This document shows, piece after piece, positions 48,319-59,193 of a DNA stretch of 64,000 nt; position 1 is the stretch's first letter; every line of letters starts with the position of its first letter. The position numbers and the translations under genes were made by a program. The notes below the pieces were generated by a model. It worked only from the letters and a program-made list of their open reading frames with translations. It was not told the DNA's origin and did not search any database. The DNA is from Solanum dulcamara (Eukaryota > Streptophyta > Magnoliopsida > Solanales > Solanaceae), in contig NC_077245.1 in the NCBI RefSeq assembly GCF_947179165.1, positions 44,842,786-44,906,785 on the forward strand. The letters run 5' to 3'.

Positions 48319-50455
48319 TGTAAGATCCCGAGTATTTGAAGGCAATATAATATCTAAATGACCTCGGTGAGTTTATTTTTGGGTCAAGTAAATTTTTGAA
48401 AGTAATAAAATAAAATGGGAGAAAAGGAGGTTGCCCAAGTATGTATGTATATATATACATTAATATATTCATTAAGGGTATTATGGATTTTTCCTATATT
48501 TTTAGTAGAGAATGAATCTGAACAGTTTGTGGACTACATTCCTAATATATATAATGCCCAAAACCCCCAACTATTTTAATTCTCTCCCACTACAAAAATC
48601 TTCTCTACAAAAAGGCTCTCAAGACCTCCATTAAAGATCAAGCTAGGATTCTCTCAAAAATCTCCATTGATCATCCATTTTCCTAAAGCAATTTACTCTG
48701 GGTATGTGAGTTTATCCATGGGTACCTTTCACCCATGGATTTCAAAGACTTCTTCGAATCTTCCATGAATTTTGATTACATCTTTGAATCTTCTCAATTT
48801 CAATTTCAATTGTATGGACTATGATGTATCTTATAAATTCAAATTTATTTTTGGCATAAATTGATAAGAAAGTTCTTGGAATTGGTAGATTCTTCATATA
48901 TAATTATTATATTGCTAATTAGGGCTTAGGATCTCATTATAGGGGATGAAAACTCATGACAAATGATGAAAAAAACTGATAATTTTCTGGGGAAACTGTG
49001 GGGAGGCATGCCACCAGAGCAACCCCTCTATAGTTTAGAGGCTGGGGCGGTGCGCTAGCAGTATACCATGCCCTGGTCTCTAAAGTTTTAATCCTGAGGA
49101 GGCGCGCCAGCAATGCGCCACCGCCCTGATTCTTCTCCATTTTATCCCTTTTATGTATTTAAGCCTTACCCCTCATCAACTACTCTTTCAAGTGCATGAA
49201 TTATGTTTTATTTATGATTTAGCCTCCCAACTAAGCATGAATTACTACTTAATCACATGAAGTTGCTTTCAAGTATGACTATTCGAGTGTAATTTCACAT
49301 ATGTTCTAAACATAAGTTACATGCAAGCTTATGAAAAAGAGTGACTTTGGATCTTTAATAAGGTGACCTAAGACTCTAATGATGTTATATGAAAATAATT
49401 AGTAATGATGGAAGGCATGTACCCACATTATATGATGATAAAATTAATGAAAAAGGTGACTCAAGATCCTTCATAGGTGACTTGAGGTCCTTATTGAGCT
49501 ATTCATATAAACATGTTATGAAGTATGATTATGAAAAGTTATGATTTATGCAAGTATAATCTATTACTATGATTATGATTATGATATGTATTCTGTAGGT
49601 TGATATACTTAGCATCGAGCAGACTTTGAGCTGGGGGCTCGATCTAAGCCTTAGTAGCAACCTCTAGTCCCTTAAACTATGTTTCCATCATAGGTTGCCT
49701 TTATGACCTAGCTAGTGGATCCACATACAAAAATTAATAATAATAATAATTGGAAAGAGTCTATCTTGGAAAGTAGTCTCCCCCTTCTCGATGTGGGGAT
49801 CATCGAATTCTATATTATAGCTCGCATGGTCTTAATATCAATTGCGGTTATATCCCACATATGTATACTCTCTTTTATTTTCTTGATAATCTCAATTATG
49901 TCTCTTAATGCTTGATCATTATGGTTTCTCTCATGTCCTTACTTATTATCTTATATATCATGTTTACTATTTTGATCATTGCATCTTACGTTTTATGTTG
50001 CATGGCATGCCCGCTTACTTAGAATATTCAAACATACTAATGCATACTTTATTGCCTACATTGTATCATAATGTAGGGGTCGAATATCATAATCTTCCTT
50101 CCACACAAGGCTAGTTGAGTTCCTATCCGGCGAAAATTGATGAGTTCTTATCTATCGAGGGCGAGTTATGAGTTGTTTTCTTTTTAAGGACTTTATTTAC
50201 ATTTATATTGAGGGTGAGCTAGGGACATGTCTTAGCCCCGGACCATCTTGATTAGTAGAGGCATCATTGGATAAATTATGTATAGTCTATGTTTGCATAC
50301 TCCTATAATTTTATGACCTATGTGTTGAGATTTTCTTATGTCATTTCTTCTTTAATTTACCTTATGCATGCTTACGATATGTCAAGAAGCTTGGTTGGGG
50401 CCTCTTCGGAGTTTCAATTACTATTTCATGACTTGGCCCTAGTTTGATCGTGACA
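48319..50455 (+). mobile_element. Solo LTR, Gypsy-4-related, plus orientation
   Basis: Starts TGTAAGATCCCGAG and ends TTTGATCGTGACA; no internal region. It is flanked by CAACG (48314-48318) and CAATC (50456-50460). The uninterrupted copy near 58730 reads CAACC, so each flank differs from it by one base, as expected for an aged 5-bp duplication. Reverse-complement similarity to Gypsy-4 LTRs includes the stem-loop (50056-50076), GTATGT donor-like site (48701-48710) and the segment around 49775-49860. Confidence 0.88.
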
Positions 50456-50637
50456 CAATCTTAACTTGTAACAAAAATTCTTTTGAAATACAAGAAAGAC
50501 TTTTAAGAATACCATGAAAACCCTCCCTAAGAACTAGCCTAAATAGATAAGAGCTACTAAGAGAGTACAATATACAAAAATAAGACACATATCCAACCAT
50601 GTGGAATAGTGGTGTAGAAGCTGTTAGAGATTATCAT

Positions 50638-52285
50638 TGATGTGTCATGTAATTACAATACTTAGTCGCTAAAAGCGGTGAGTTATTGTAAGTTATGACG
50701 CTCAAAATGGTGAATTAGTGTGAGTTACAAGTATGCTTTTGTAGAATTAATGTATGTTTTTTTGTTTTAAAGGAAACTGGAGTTGTGCATGGTTTTTTGG
50801 ACTGATCGACAAGTTTGTTGTGAAACATTGGCCAAGTGTGGGTCCACGTGGGCTTTCACGGATCGTGGACCAATGAAAGCCCTATGGTAGTGCCTCATGA
50901 AATGCTTGTTGGAGACTGTGTTGAAGAAATTTACACCCTTCACGGGACGTGGATATTTACATGAGCCGTGAAATATGTCCATGATTGGTGAGATAAAATT
51001 TGATCCAGGAAAGTGCAAAGGAAAGATCCATCAACCCAATCATGGATCGTTTAAAGTTCCACGAATCGTGAATGTTTCCCTTGAAAAAGACACAGAATTC
51101 AAAGAAAAAGTTAAAGGAGATTCCAACGATCTAGTTCATGGATTGTGGTGTCCTGAAATGACCATGAAAGATGGTCGTGAAGATGATATCCATGCAGAAA
51201 ATTTTCAAAAGAGAAGACCACGACTTCATACCATGGAGAGTGAATAGCTCCACAGCTCGTGAAGAGCCTTCTAACATACGCCGACTCAGATTTTCTAATT
51301 AGTTTAGGATTAGGTTTTGTACTTCTATAAATACCTGAATTTATTATATTTTAGGATTATGCATTTTATTATCAGTTTGGAGTATTCTTTTGAATGACAT
51401 TAGAAGACACAATCTACTACTTTTTGAGATTGATTTTTGAAATAAAGTTTTGGTTTTCATTCTTGATTCATGGTTCATGTGCGTGATTCAAGGTTTACTT
51501 CTTCATTCACGTAGGTATTGATTCTTGAATTCTATACAAATTATTATTCCTTTACTTACAATAATGAGTATCTAATCCCACAATTAGGGTTGTGGGAACC
51601 ATGACAAAATAAGGAAGTAAGAAAACATATAGGGTGATTTTCGTTAAGGTGTCTTGCATGTATTGTGATTTTCTTTATTTAAAAGTCTTTCTTGATGAGT
51701 GCATGCATTATGAACTTGCCTGTATCCATTGCTTTCCTAGGAGGGAGGTAGTGATTAGAAAAGATTATCACAACAGAAATTTGGAGAAACAAAACTTCGT
51801 CAAAGTTACTTGAGCTCGGGAAGAGATGGTACTCTGAGGTCCAAAGCAAGGGTTAGTAAAGCACATATTTTGAGACCGAGAGGAGATGAATGAAATGCAT
51901 CTAAGAATAACAAGGAGGTGAATTAGATATTATATAACTCACTAGATTTTACATACAACTTATTCAAACATTATCCCTAATAATATTAGTCTGTAGAGTT
52001 AAACTTCATGGGGAACACATTCCTAGATATATTCTCATCTTGTTCACAACCTAATTACTATTTACTTTTTTATCGTATCATTAAGTGTTATTAAATCAAT
52101 CAACAAAACCCCATTTTACTCTATGTACTTTTATTTTCGGAAAGTACAAATTACAACTGAAAAGTGCTCGCTAATAGACTTATTTCAACTTATTCCCTAT
52201 ATGATTAACCCCGACTCTTAGTTGGGTAAATATATTGCTAACGATCATCTATATTTCTTTTGAGAGGTATACTTGAACGTTATTA
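50638..52285 (+). mobile_element. Solo LTR of another gypsy family, perfect ATCAT duplication
   Basis: A 1648-bp block begins TGATGTGTCATG, ends ACGTTATTA and is flanked by ATCAT at 50633-50637 and 52286-50290 equivalent (52286-52290). The related uninterrupted LTR near 58915 lacks it. The TGATGTG start resembles the LTR at 3090. A TATA-like CTATAAATA lies near 51325. Repeated CACG...CGTGG dyads (50820-51250) stand upstream. A 90-codon open stretch (50975-51247) lies within these repeats and shows no family motif. Confidence 0.8.
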
Positions 52286-53083
52286 ATCATTATTTTCACC
52301 TAAGAAACATCATTGAATTTGCAATCAGACTATACCAAATTGTATGGAAACAACAGTATCAATACAAAAAACATATAGTGGTAGGCATTATCGATCGACC
52401 CGAACCCACCATATAATATAAAGTAAATGTCAGAAGAAATCATGAAATATAAAGTTATACCACCCCAAGTATTATTCCACATGCTCTTACTATCCTAGGT
52501 ATAATACCTATAAACTAGTACACTTTTAATTCCATCTTCCCATCGCATTTTGTTGCCAACTCTTTCATTAAACATTCAATTCTCTTACCACGCCCTACGA
52601 TTTCCCAAGCCTAACCTTTATTCCACCCTAAGGCTTTCCAAGCCTAATTTAATAAGATATTTTCTAGACCAATTTAATATACATACACAATCAACGTAAA
52701 TCAACTAAGAACAAGACCCCTGTTCATCAACCTAACCTAACTACAACATGAGACATAAAAAGACCATCATGCCAAACCATACCTGAGTCCAACTCTCCTT
52801 TTAAGTAACTCAAAACACTCAAGGATCCTCTAAGACATAGTCTATGTTGTTTAATATGCAATGCTGATCTACATAAGAACTATCTCAGTATTTATATGCA
52901 TTAACCCGACCACTTATGGACCAACATATAATCATATCCACAGTTAGAACATAAAGAAGATTCCAGTCACCCATCCTAACTTAACATTTGCATGAAAATG
53001 ACCCTCATTATCACATCAACATATACCCAATCCACTCAAGGAACCAATATACATGTAAGCAATCACACATGCATATAATAAAA

Positions 53084-53386
53084 TATGTATCAAGGGTGGT
53101 ACCTGAGCCAATAAATGATATCATATACTAGGTATCGTATACCTAATCCAATCAATAATATGTACCAAGAATGGTACCAAATCTAACTGAGAGATACCAT
53201 GTACTAAGCGTGGTTCCAAAGCCAGCTGTTAATATCCCATACTAGGTGGGGTATCTGACCTAAATATTAGTATCATGTACCGGGTGTGGTACCCGAGCCA
53301 ACAGTCAATATTTCTTACTAGGCGTGATAATCGAGCCAACTGTGAGTATCCCATATCTGCTGTGGTGTTCAAGCCAATCACCAATT
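53084..53386. repeat. Degenerate ~38-bp minisatellite, about eight units
   Basis: Units centre on GTACC-like and GGTAC-like halves followed by GAGCCAA. The GAGCCA-type word recurs near 53105, 53145, 53181, 53221, 53258, 53295, 53333 and 53371 (spacing 36-40). The best unit reads ATCATGTACCGGGTGTGGTA then CCCGAGCCAAC. It lies within the Gypsy-5 central LTR. Confidence 0.8.
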
Positions 53387-54884
53387 ACAAATAACATGCA
53401 CAATCATAACCACAATAAAATAACCACACTTATAAGCCATGAATAAAACAAATATGTCCATTGCATGTGATTGACAATATGATATCATTTCATCTTCACC
53501 CTTTTGTTTTCTCCAACATGCATTGTACAAGTAATACTATAAGACAGTTAACATACACACATCACATACTTGGCAAGCAAACAGCATGAAAACAAATATA
53601 TATAAAGTATATATACCAATAAAATTTAATGTTGGATCCCATTATGACCACACATCCATTTATGAGAATTACATCCTTACTTCCATGATTTAGTACCCTT
53701 CCCCTTTTTTCTATTCTCCTTGATTACCAAAACCTCAGAAACTTACTCTAACCCAACATTTTTATTACAATTAAGCCTTATAAATATAATCCAACCATCT
53801 CAATAAGAATTCCCAAGATCAGCAATCATGAACTAAACAACCACCTCTAGTCATAGAATAATCATAACCTACACGATACATTCCTACCCTAATGAACAAC
53901 AACCAACACATTTAGCCATCCAAAATCCATGCATGAAGGACTAGATATGCAATCTCCCATTAATCTATAATATATCATGCAATTTAAGCAAGAGTAAACT
54001 AATCAGTTAATCCTAGCCTAACTGGGTGCTAAGTAGTTATTGTAGAAGTCTGATTAAGAACTTTTGACTCCTTTTGTGAAACTTTAGCTTGTTCTTGGTC
54101 TAAAATAATAACACAATAAAATAGTAAATGAAAAAAGGAGTAAAACCTAAATTATAACTTAATCCCAACCCCAGGCCAGTTTCGTGATTATTCCACCCAA
54201 ACCAGAGTGTTTTCGCCATTAATTTAAGTCAAAATCCTCCCCTAAGATTACCACCACAGATTCTAAGGCTTAAGAATCAAATTATTAAGTTAGGAGAGAA
54301 ATTAACTTACCTTTAATGAAGAATACAATGGAAAATAGGTGAAATTTCCATAGGTCGCCTATGTACTTCGCCAAAATGTGATTGAAGATTAATGAGCGAT
54401 TCTGGGTTTTTCTGCACTTTTTAGCGAATTAAGCCCCTTATAGTTGGCGCCATCCCTCTATAATGGCTCTTCCATAATTGAATCCTACCCGTTGTAGCGG
54501 CTTGCATAGAAAATAAACTCAAAAATCCTCCCAAAAGTCTTCATTTTGCAACACCCCTTCAAACTTTGAATTTCCAAATGAACTTCTTTACTCCAAGATT
54601 GATATCGGGAGTTCTTTCCACCCAAATTCACTTCCCAAAAGTCCTATAGACTTCTTAACGACTTAGATAATAGAAACATCTACCCAATCCTAGAAATTTT
54701 ACCCAATCCTTCTCTGGATTTTTCTAGACCCCACCTTGCTCAGATTTTATTTGAGATTAACCTAGCATGAAATTCTTAACTTACTACCACAGAAATTTAC
54801 TTACCCAAATCTTTTCACCATTGGCTTTTCTATAATGACTGAAGGGATAGTCATAATAGATATCAATTTACACATCGCTCATCC

Positions 54885-55797
54885 TCAAGTGATCAATTAG
54901 GAAATACTAGGTTATGTCAACAATAAGGTAGTACCTGAATCCTCAAACAAGTGAGGGTATTTGTCTCGCGTTTCCTTCTCAGTTTACCAAGTGGATTCCT
55001 TAATTGGACGATGCTTCCATTGAACTTTCATGGATTTAATTTCCTTTGTCCTCAACTTCCAAACATCCTGATCAAGAATTACAAGCGGCTTCTCCTCATA
55101 CTTAAGAACCTTATCTAGCAAGACCAAAACCTACTTGATGATGTACTTTTCATCCCCGTGGTACATCTTCAACATGGATATATGAAACACTGGATGGACT
55201 CTAGATAAACTAGGCGGCAATGCTAAAATCTCTAATATACTGATATATCTAGGGTTAAGCTCACCCTTATTTCCAATCCTCATCACTCTTTTCATTGGTG
55301 ATATTTTCAATTGAACTTGGTCAACCAACCTGAACTATCATGTTTCTAACCTTTTCCTGATCTTCCCTTACCATGTCAAAGCCTAGCGATTTCACATCAC
55401 CTACCTCAAACCATACTATGGGAGATCCACATCCTCTCCCATAAAGTGCCTCAAATGGTTTTATATTTATGATAGAGTGATAACTATTATAATACGGTAA
55501 GAACTAATCTCAATAGCCCCCAATAGAGTTGGCTCAAGTGCAGATATATTTTGTTTACACCAGGATGAATCGAATACAGCAAACCATAAGATTTTGTCAA
55601 CACATTTTAAATCAATTCATCAAACCGAGGAACAATATTTTGTCCTCAAAACACAACACTCCATCCACCTTTTCTTTTATCATTGTTAACCCTTTAAATT
55701 GCATCTAGGTTACAAATATAACCTCAAGGTCATCCCCAAAAATGCATAAAAAAACTTCACATCATATTAACATGAAATTAATCATGTACAAACAAAA
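54885..55797 (-). pseudogene. Gypsy-5 integrase and chromodomain remnant
   Basis: Read from the right: a scrap of the integrase zinc module (YSIHPGVNKIYLHLSQ near 55540-55590), the integrase C-terminal part (YYNSYHSIINIKPFEALYGR, then SPIVWFEVGD at 55380-55490), the KISPMKRVMRIGNKGELNPR segment with VHPVFHISMLK (55131-55328), and a chromodomain relic (VQWKHRPIKESTW, then DKYPHLFEDSG, near 54950-55040). The integrase catalytic core is missing between the first two parts, and frames change. The family is chromodomain gypsy, distinct from Gypsy-1 to Gypsy-4. Confidence 0.82.
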
Positions 55798-57823
55798 TGT
55801 AAGACTTCGAAAGTTAGAGGGATCGGAGCAAGTTCAAAAAAAAGAAGAAGAAAAAGAGAAAAGGAAGAAGAGAGAACTCAGTTTGCTGAATGATTCAAAG
55901 AACTGCCGAACAGGTTCAGTGAGCTCAAAGAAGACCATCAAAAGTTACAGAAAGTTTGGTTTTTACCACTACCTAGTCAATGAATAAGGGAAAACTCGAT
56001 GGACCACCGATCCAATCAGTGATCTAGATGGAGACTGCCGAATAGACCAGAAACTTGACCTTTGGGGATTGGCTAGATCGGCTATGGAAGGTACCATTCC
56101 GGGAACTGCTGAATGGGTTTGGTCAACTCGACCGACTTCTTCGAATTGACTCATCAGTTATTTTCTTTCCGATTTACTTTAGTCTTTTCCTACCCAATTA
56201 AACTCCAAGAAACGTCATTTTTTTACTATTTTTGAAAGACCTATAACTATCCAAGCCCTTTGAATCCCCTCATTCACTCCCCATTTCTCAATTTCAATAT
56301 TTCTCTCTCTAGAACATTCTCCCAAGGGTTTCACCTTTAAGACAAGTTAGGGTTCTTATTATTCAAGTCCAAGCCTCCATTATTGGAGCTTGCTATAGAT
56401 ATTTATTATCAAGGTATGTGAAAATTCACCAATGGATTTCATTCCTTCATTGGGTCCCAAAAGATCTCAAATCTTTCAATTCAACTTCACCCAATTTGTG
56501 AGGGTTTCATATCAATTCTTTATGGGTCCTTGTTATTTGATTTCAATCAACGTTATTCTTACTTATCATGCATGAATTCATTAGAGTATATGATTTCCAA
56601 TCTATTTCACATGGACACATGCATTGAGCTATGATTTCAAATTGTGAATTTTGAATCTATGAAATTATGATTTTGAATTTTAACCGATATATTATATGAA
56701 AAACTATGATGATAATGAATTATATTTCTATGATGTTTCACGCAATGTATTAATATTTGTTAAAGGTTTTTTCACAACTCATGTTTAAGTGGTGAAAGGT
56801 TTTTCTCACCGACTCAAGGATTCTGATTAATCACTCATGTAATGAGCTACTCTTATGATTATGTTATGATGAAATTATGATGATGTTTTAATGAATTTCA
56901 TTGGGATAATGACTATTCACCGAGAGGAATTTTAGGTGGGATTCGATTTGGTAGCCAAAGTAGCTACCCAAGGAAATCCTAGTAGCAACCTACAGTTCCT
57001 AAATACGTTACCACCGTAGGTTGCCTTATGAATTAGCTAGTGTATCCACGCATAGCTCATGATATTAAGAAAGGTTCTTATGAATTCTACCTTGGTAAGT
57101 AGCCTTTGTCTTCTCGGTATAGGAGTTACATCAGATTCCCTATTATAGCTTGCATGGTCTTAAGTGTCAGTTAAGGTCCTATCCCACACAAGGTATATAC
57201 TATGATATGATTTCTTACGTCAATTATATGATGCATTGACCACTATTACAATGGTTTAAATGTTTTCAAATTTTACTCATGCCTTCAAATATATTGGTCA
57301 TGCATCCCCACGTTTATTTTGCTTATGCCCATTATTATTGTTTATGCATGTTTCTTGAAAACTTAGTGTATTTCATATACTAACACATACTTTTTCCTAC
57401 ATTGTATCATAATGTAGGGTCATACGATCACGTTCATCCTCCTACGCGTGGCTATAGTTGCTTTTCTCTAGTCTATTGATCGGTGAGTCTTCATGTGTCT
57501 AGGGCATAATCAGGATGAGTTTATGTTCTTTTATCATGACATTTCTTTCTTCTCATGGGTGAGCTAGGAATATTTCTTATTCCTCCATCTAGTCTATAGT
57601 AGAGTCATGTTTAGATGATTAAGAATTTTAGTACCGAATATTTGAACATGTTTCTTGGAGCTCTTCCTTCTATCTGAGTTTGTTTTGAGATTTATCTTCC
57701 ACTTATGATTGATTTGATATTTTAAGTTACCTTATATATGCGATGTATGCTAAGAGACTTGTTTAAGGTCCCTCGGGATTCTGATCACCGTGTCATATAT
57801 AGGGTCGAGCTTGGTTCGTGACA
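55798..57823 (+). mobile_element. Solo LTR, Gypsy-4-like, plus orientation
   Basis: Starts TGTAAGACTTCG and ends GGTTCGTGACA. Flanks are CAAAA and CCATA, only a weak match, so the target duplication is uncertain. It shares the order of LTR landmarks: pyrimidine-rich leader, AAG/GTATGTG at 56411-56420, a segment with CTTGGTAAGTAGCC.../TCTCGGTATAGG, and a stem-loop at 57397-57417. It interrupts the Gypsy-5 internal region. Confidence 0.75.
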
Positions 57824-58582
57824 CCATAAAGTTGTTCATCGCATCATATGCTGCTATCATATAAGAATATCACTTTTCCTCATAGTTCCTGATCAATACT
57901 GATTATCCCAAAATTGGAGTTTCTCCAAAGTAACAATTCATTCTTTCTCCCTTGCCATCTTTACCAATGCTAAGTCCATGCATAATTTTTAACACAAAAA
58001 CGTTCAGTTAATCACATAGCAAGTTATCACTAAACAATTACACATAACTAAGTTACAACTTTTCCCTGTCTACAATCTCACAAAAATTCAACAAATTATA
58101 TCTCACACAATTTTAGTCATTCAGGCAAGTACACTTTACATATTTGTATTTAATTAGGCAATACTATACACATAGTTACAATCATCAATTCTTGTCACAA
58201 TATCAGATCTTATCATTACCTTATATTCGCATCATGGATAACCCTTAATTGATCATTCATGCATTTACACAGCCTATAAAGCCAGATACCAATTGGAATA
58301 TTTCCGGTTCTAACTTTCCTTGCTTGTGTCCCTTCAACCACAACAACGACATTCAATTTACTTCGTTGAGATACCAATTGAAATTCATAGATACCAATTA
58401 GACTCAACCTAAACCACAAGCGACAAACCATATGAAAGGAGTGAAAGAAGTGAAACGACTTCCTAGAATGTTTCATAGATTCTGAAAGATTAGTTGTGGA
58501 CGTCAACAAACCAATCTTCAAAACTCTATTTGATATTTTCTCTTGTACTAGGACACTGGTAACCTCATCTCTAATACCAAAT
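57824..58582 (-). other. Gypsy-5 internal region, 5' part
   Basis: 58232-58582 matches 47827-48170 and ends in a decayed primer site (58568-58579, ATCTCTAATACC-type) beside the right LTR. 57824-58231 should be gag or its neighbour by position, but no family motif is readable. Confidence 0.55.
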
Positions 58583-59193
58583 TATCACGATCCAACCCAT
58601 CGATTCATGCGGGCACTTACTATAACACCTAGATAAGAGAACTCTTACCACCTAATTTTAAAATGGTCACTGCAAAAATTTAAAAAACATGATATAACAC
58701 TTTTAAATAATTGATATAATAAAACCCAACCTTAACTTGTAACAAAAACCTCTTTAAATACAAGAAAGCCTGTTAAGAATATCATGAAAATCCTCCCTAG
58801 GAACTAGTCTAAACAAGTACTAGAGCTACTAAGAGAGTACACAATACAAAAATAAGACACAGCTCCCACCATGAGAATAGAGGAGTAGAAGTTTTCAGAG
58901 ATTATCGTCATTATCACCTTTAGAAATATCACTGAACCTGTAACCAGACTATGCCAAATGGAATAGAAAGAATATAATTAGTACAATCAATATGTACAGG
59001 TAGGCACCATCGATCAACCCAAACCCATCATATAATATAAAGTAAATTGCAGATATAAAGTTACACCGCCTCAAGTCTTATTCCACATGTTCTTACTGTC
59101 CGGGCATAACACCCACAAACTAGTACATACTTAATTCCATATTCTTACCTCATTTTTGTGCCAACTCTACTACAAAATGTCACACCTTCTTAC
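58583..59193 (-). repeat. Gypsy-5 right LTR, interrupted by Gypsy-6
   Basis: Starts TATCACGATCC after the primer site and aligns with the central LTR, providing the uninterrupted versions of the solo LTR sites at 48319 and 50638. It stops at 59193 where the Gypsy-6 LTR begins; the rest is beyond the window or lost. Confidence 0.72.

Larger units (their letters stand above)
48171..54872 (-). repeat. Gypsy-5 central LTR, interrupted by two solo LTRs
   Basis: LTR sequence occupies 48171-48318, 50456-50637 and 52286 to about 54872, near 2.9 kb without insertions. It aligns piecewise with 58583-59193, which shows both uninterrupted sites. The right boundary is inferred from the internal 3'-end motif that follows (TCATCCTCAAGTGATC, a form of the shared CATTCGTCCTCGAATGAT) and could be off by tens of bases. 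Confidence 0.6.
47717..59193 (-). mobile_element. Gypsy-5: tandem LTR-internal-LTR-internal-LTR array, interrupted
   Basis: Three related LTR starts occur at 47717 (TATCATGACCC), 48171 (TATCACAACC) and 58583 (TATCACGATCC). The second and third each follow a primer-binding site and a homologous internal stretch (47827-48170 and about 58232-58582). The central LTR is followed at about 54872 by the 3' end of another internal region. So two elements appear to share the middle LTR, a structure typical of unequal recombination. Solo LTRs at 48319, 50638 and 55798 interrupt it, and Gypsy-6 cuts it at 59194. Confidence 0.7.

Noticed and set aside
50975..51247. 90-codon plus-strand open frame with charged residues
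   Set aside because: It lies within the dyad repeats of a solo LTR and has no recognisable domain; dyad repeats easily give open frames by chance.
55798..57823. CAAAA/CCATA as a confident target duplication of this solo LTR
   Set aside because: Only weak agreement and no uninterrupted copy in the window to test it, so the borders rest on TG/CA ends and landmark order alone.
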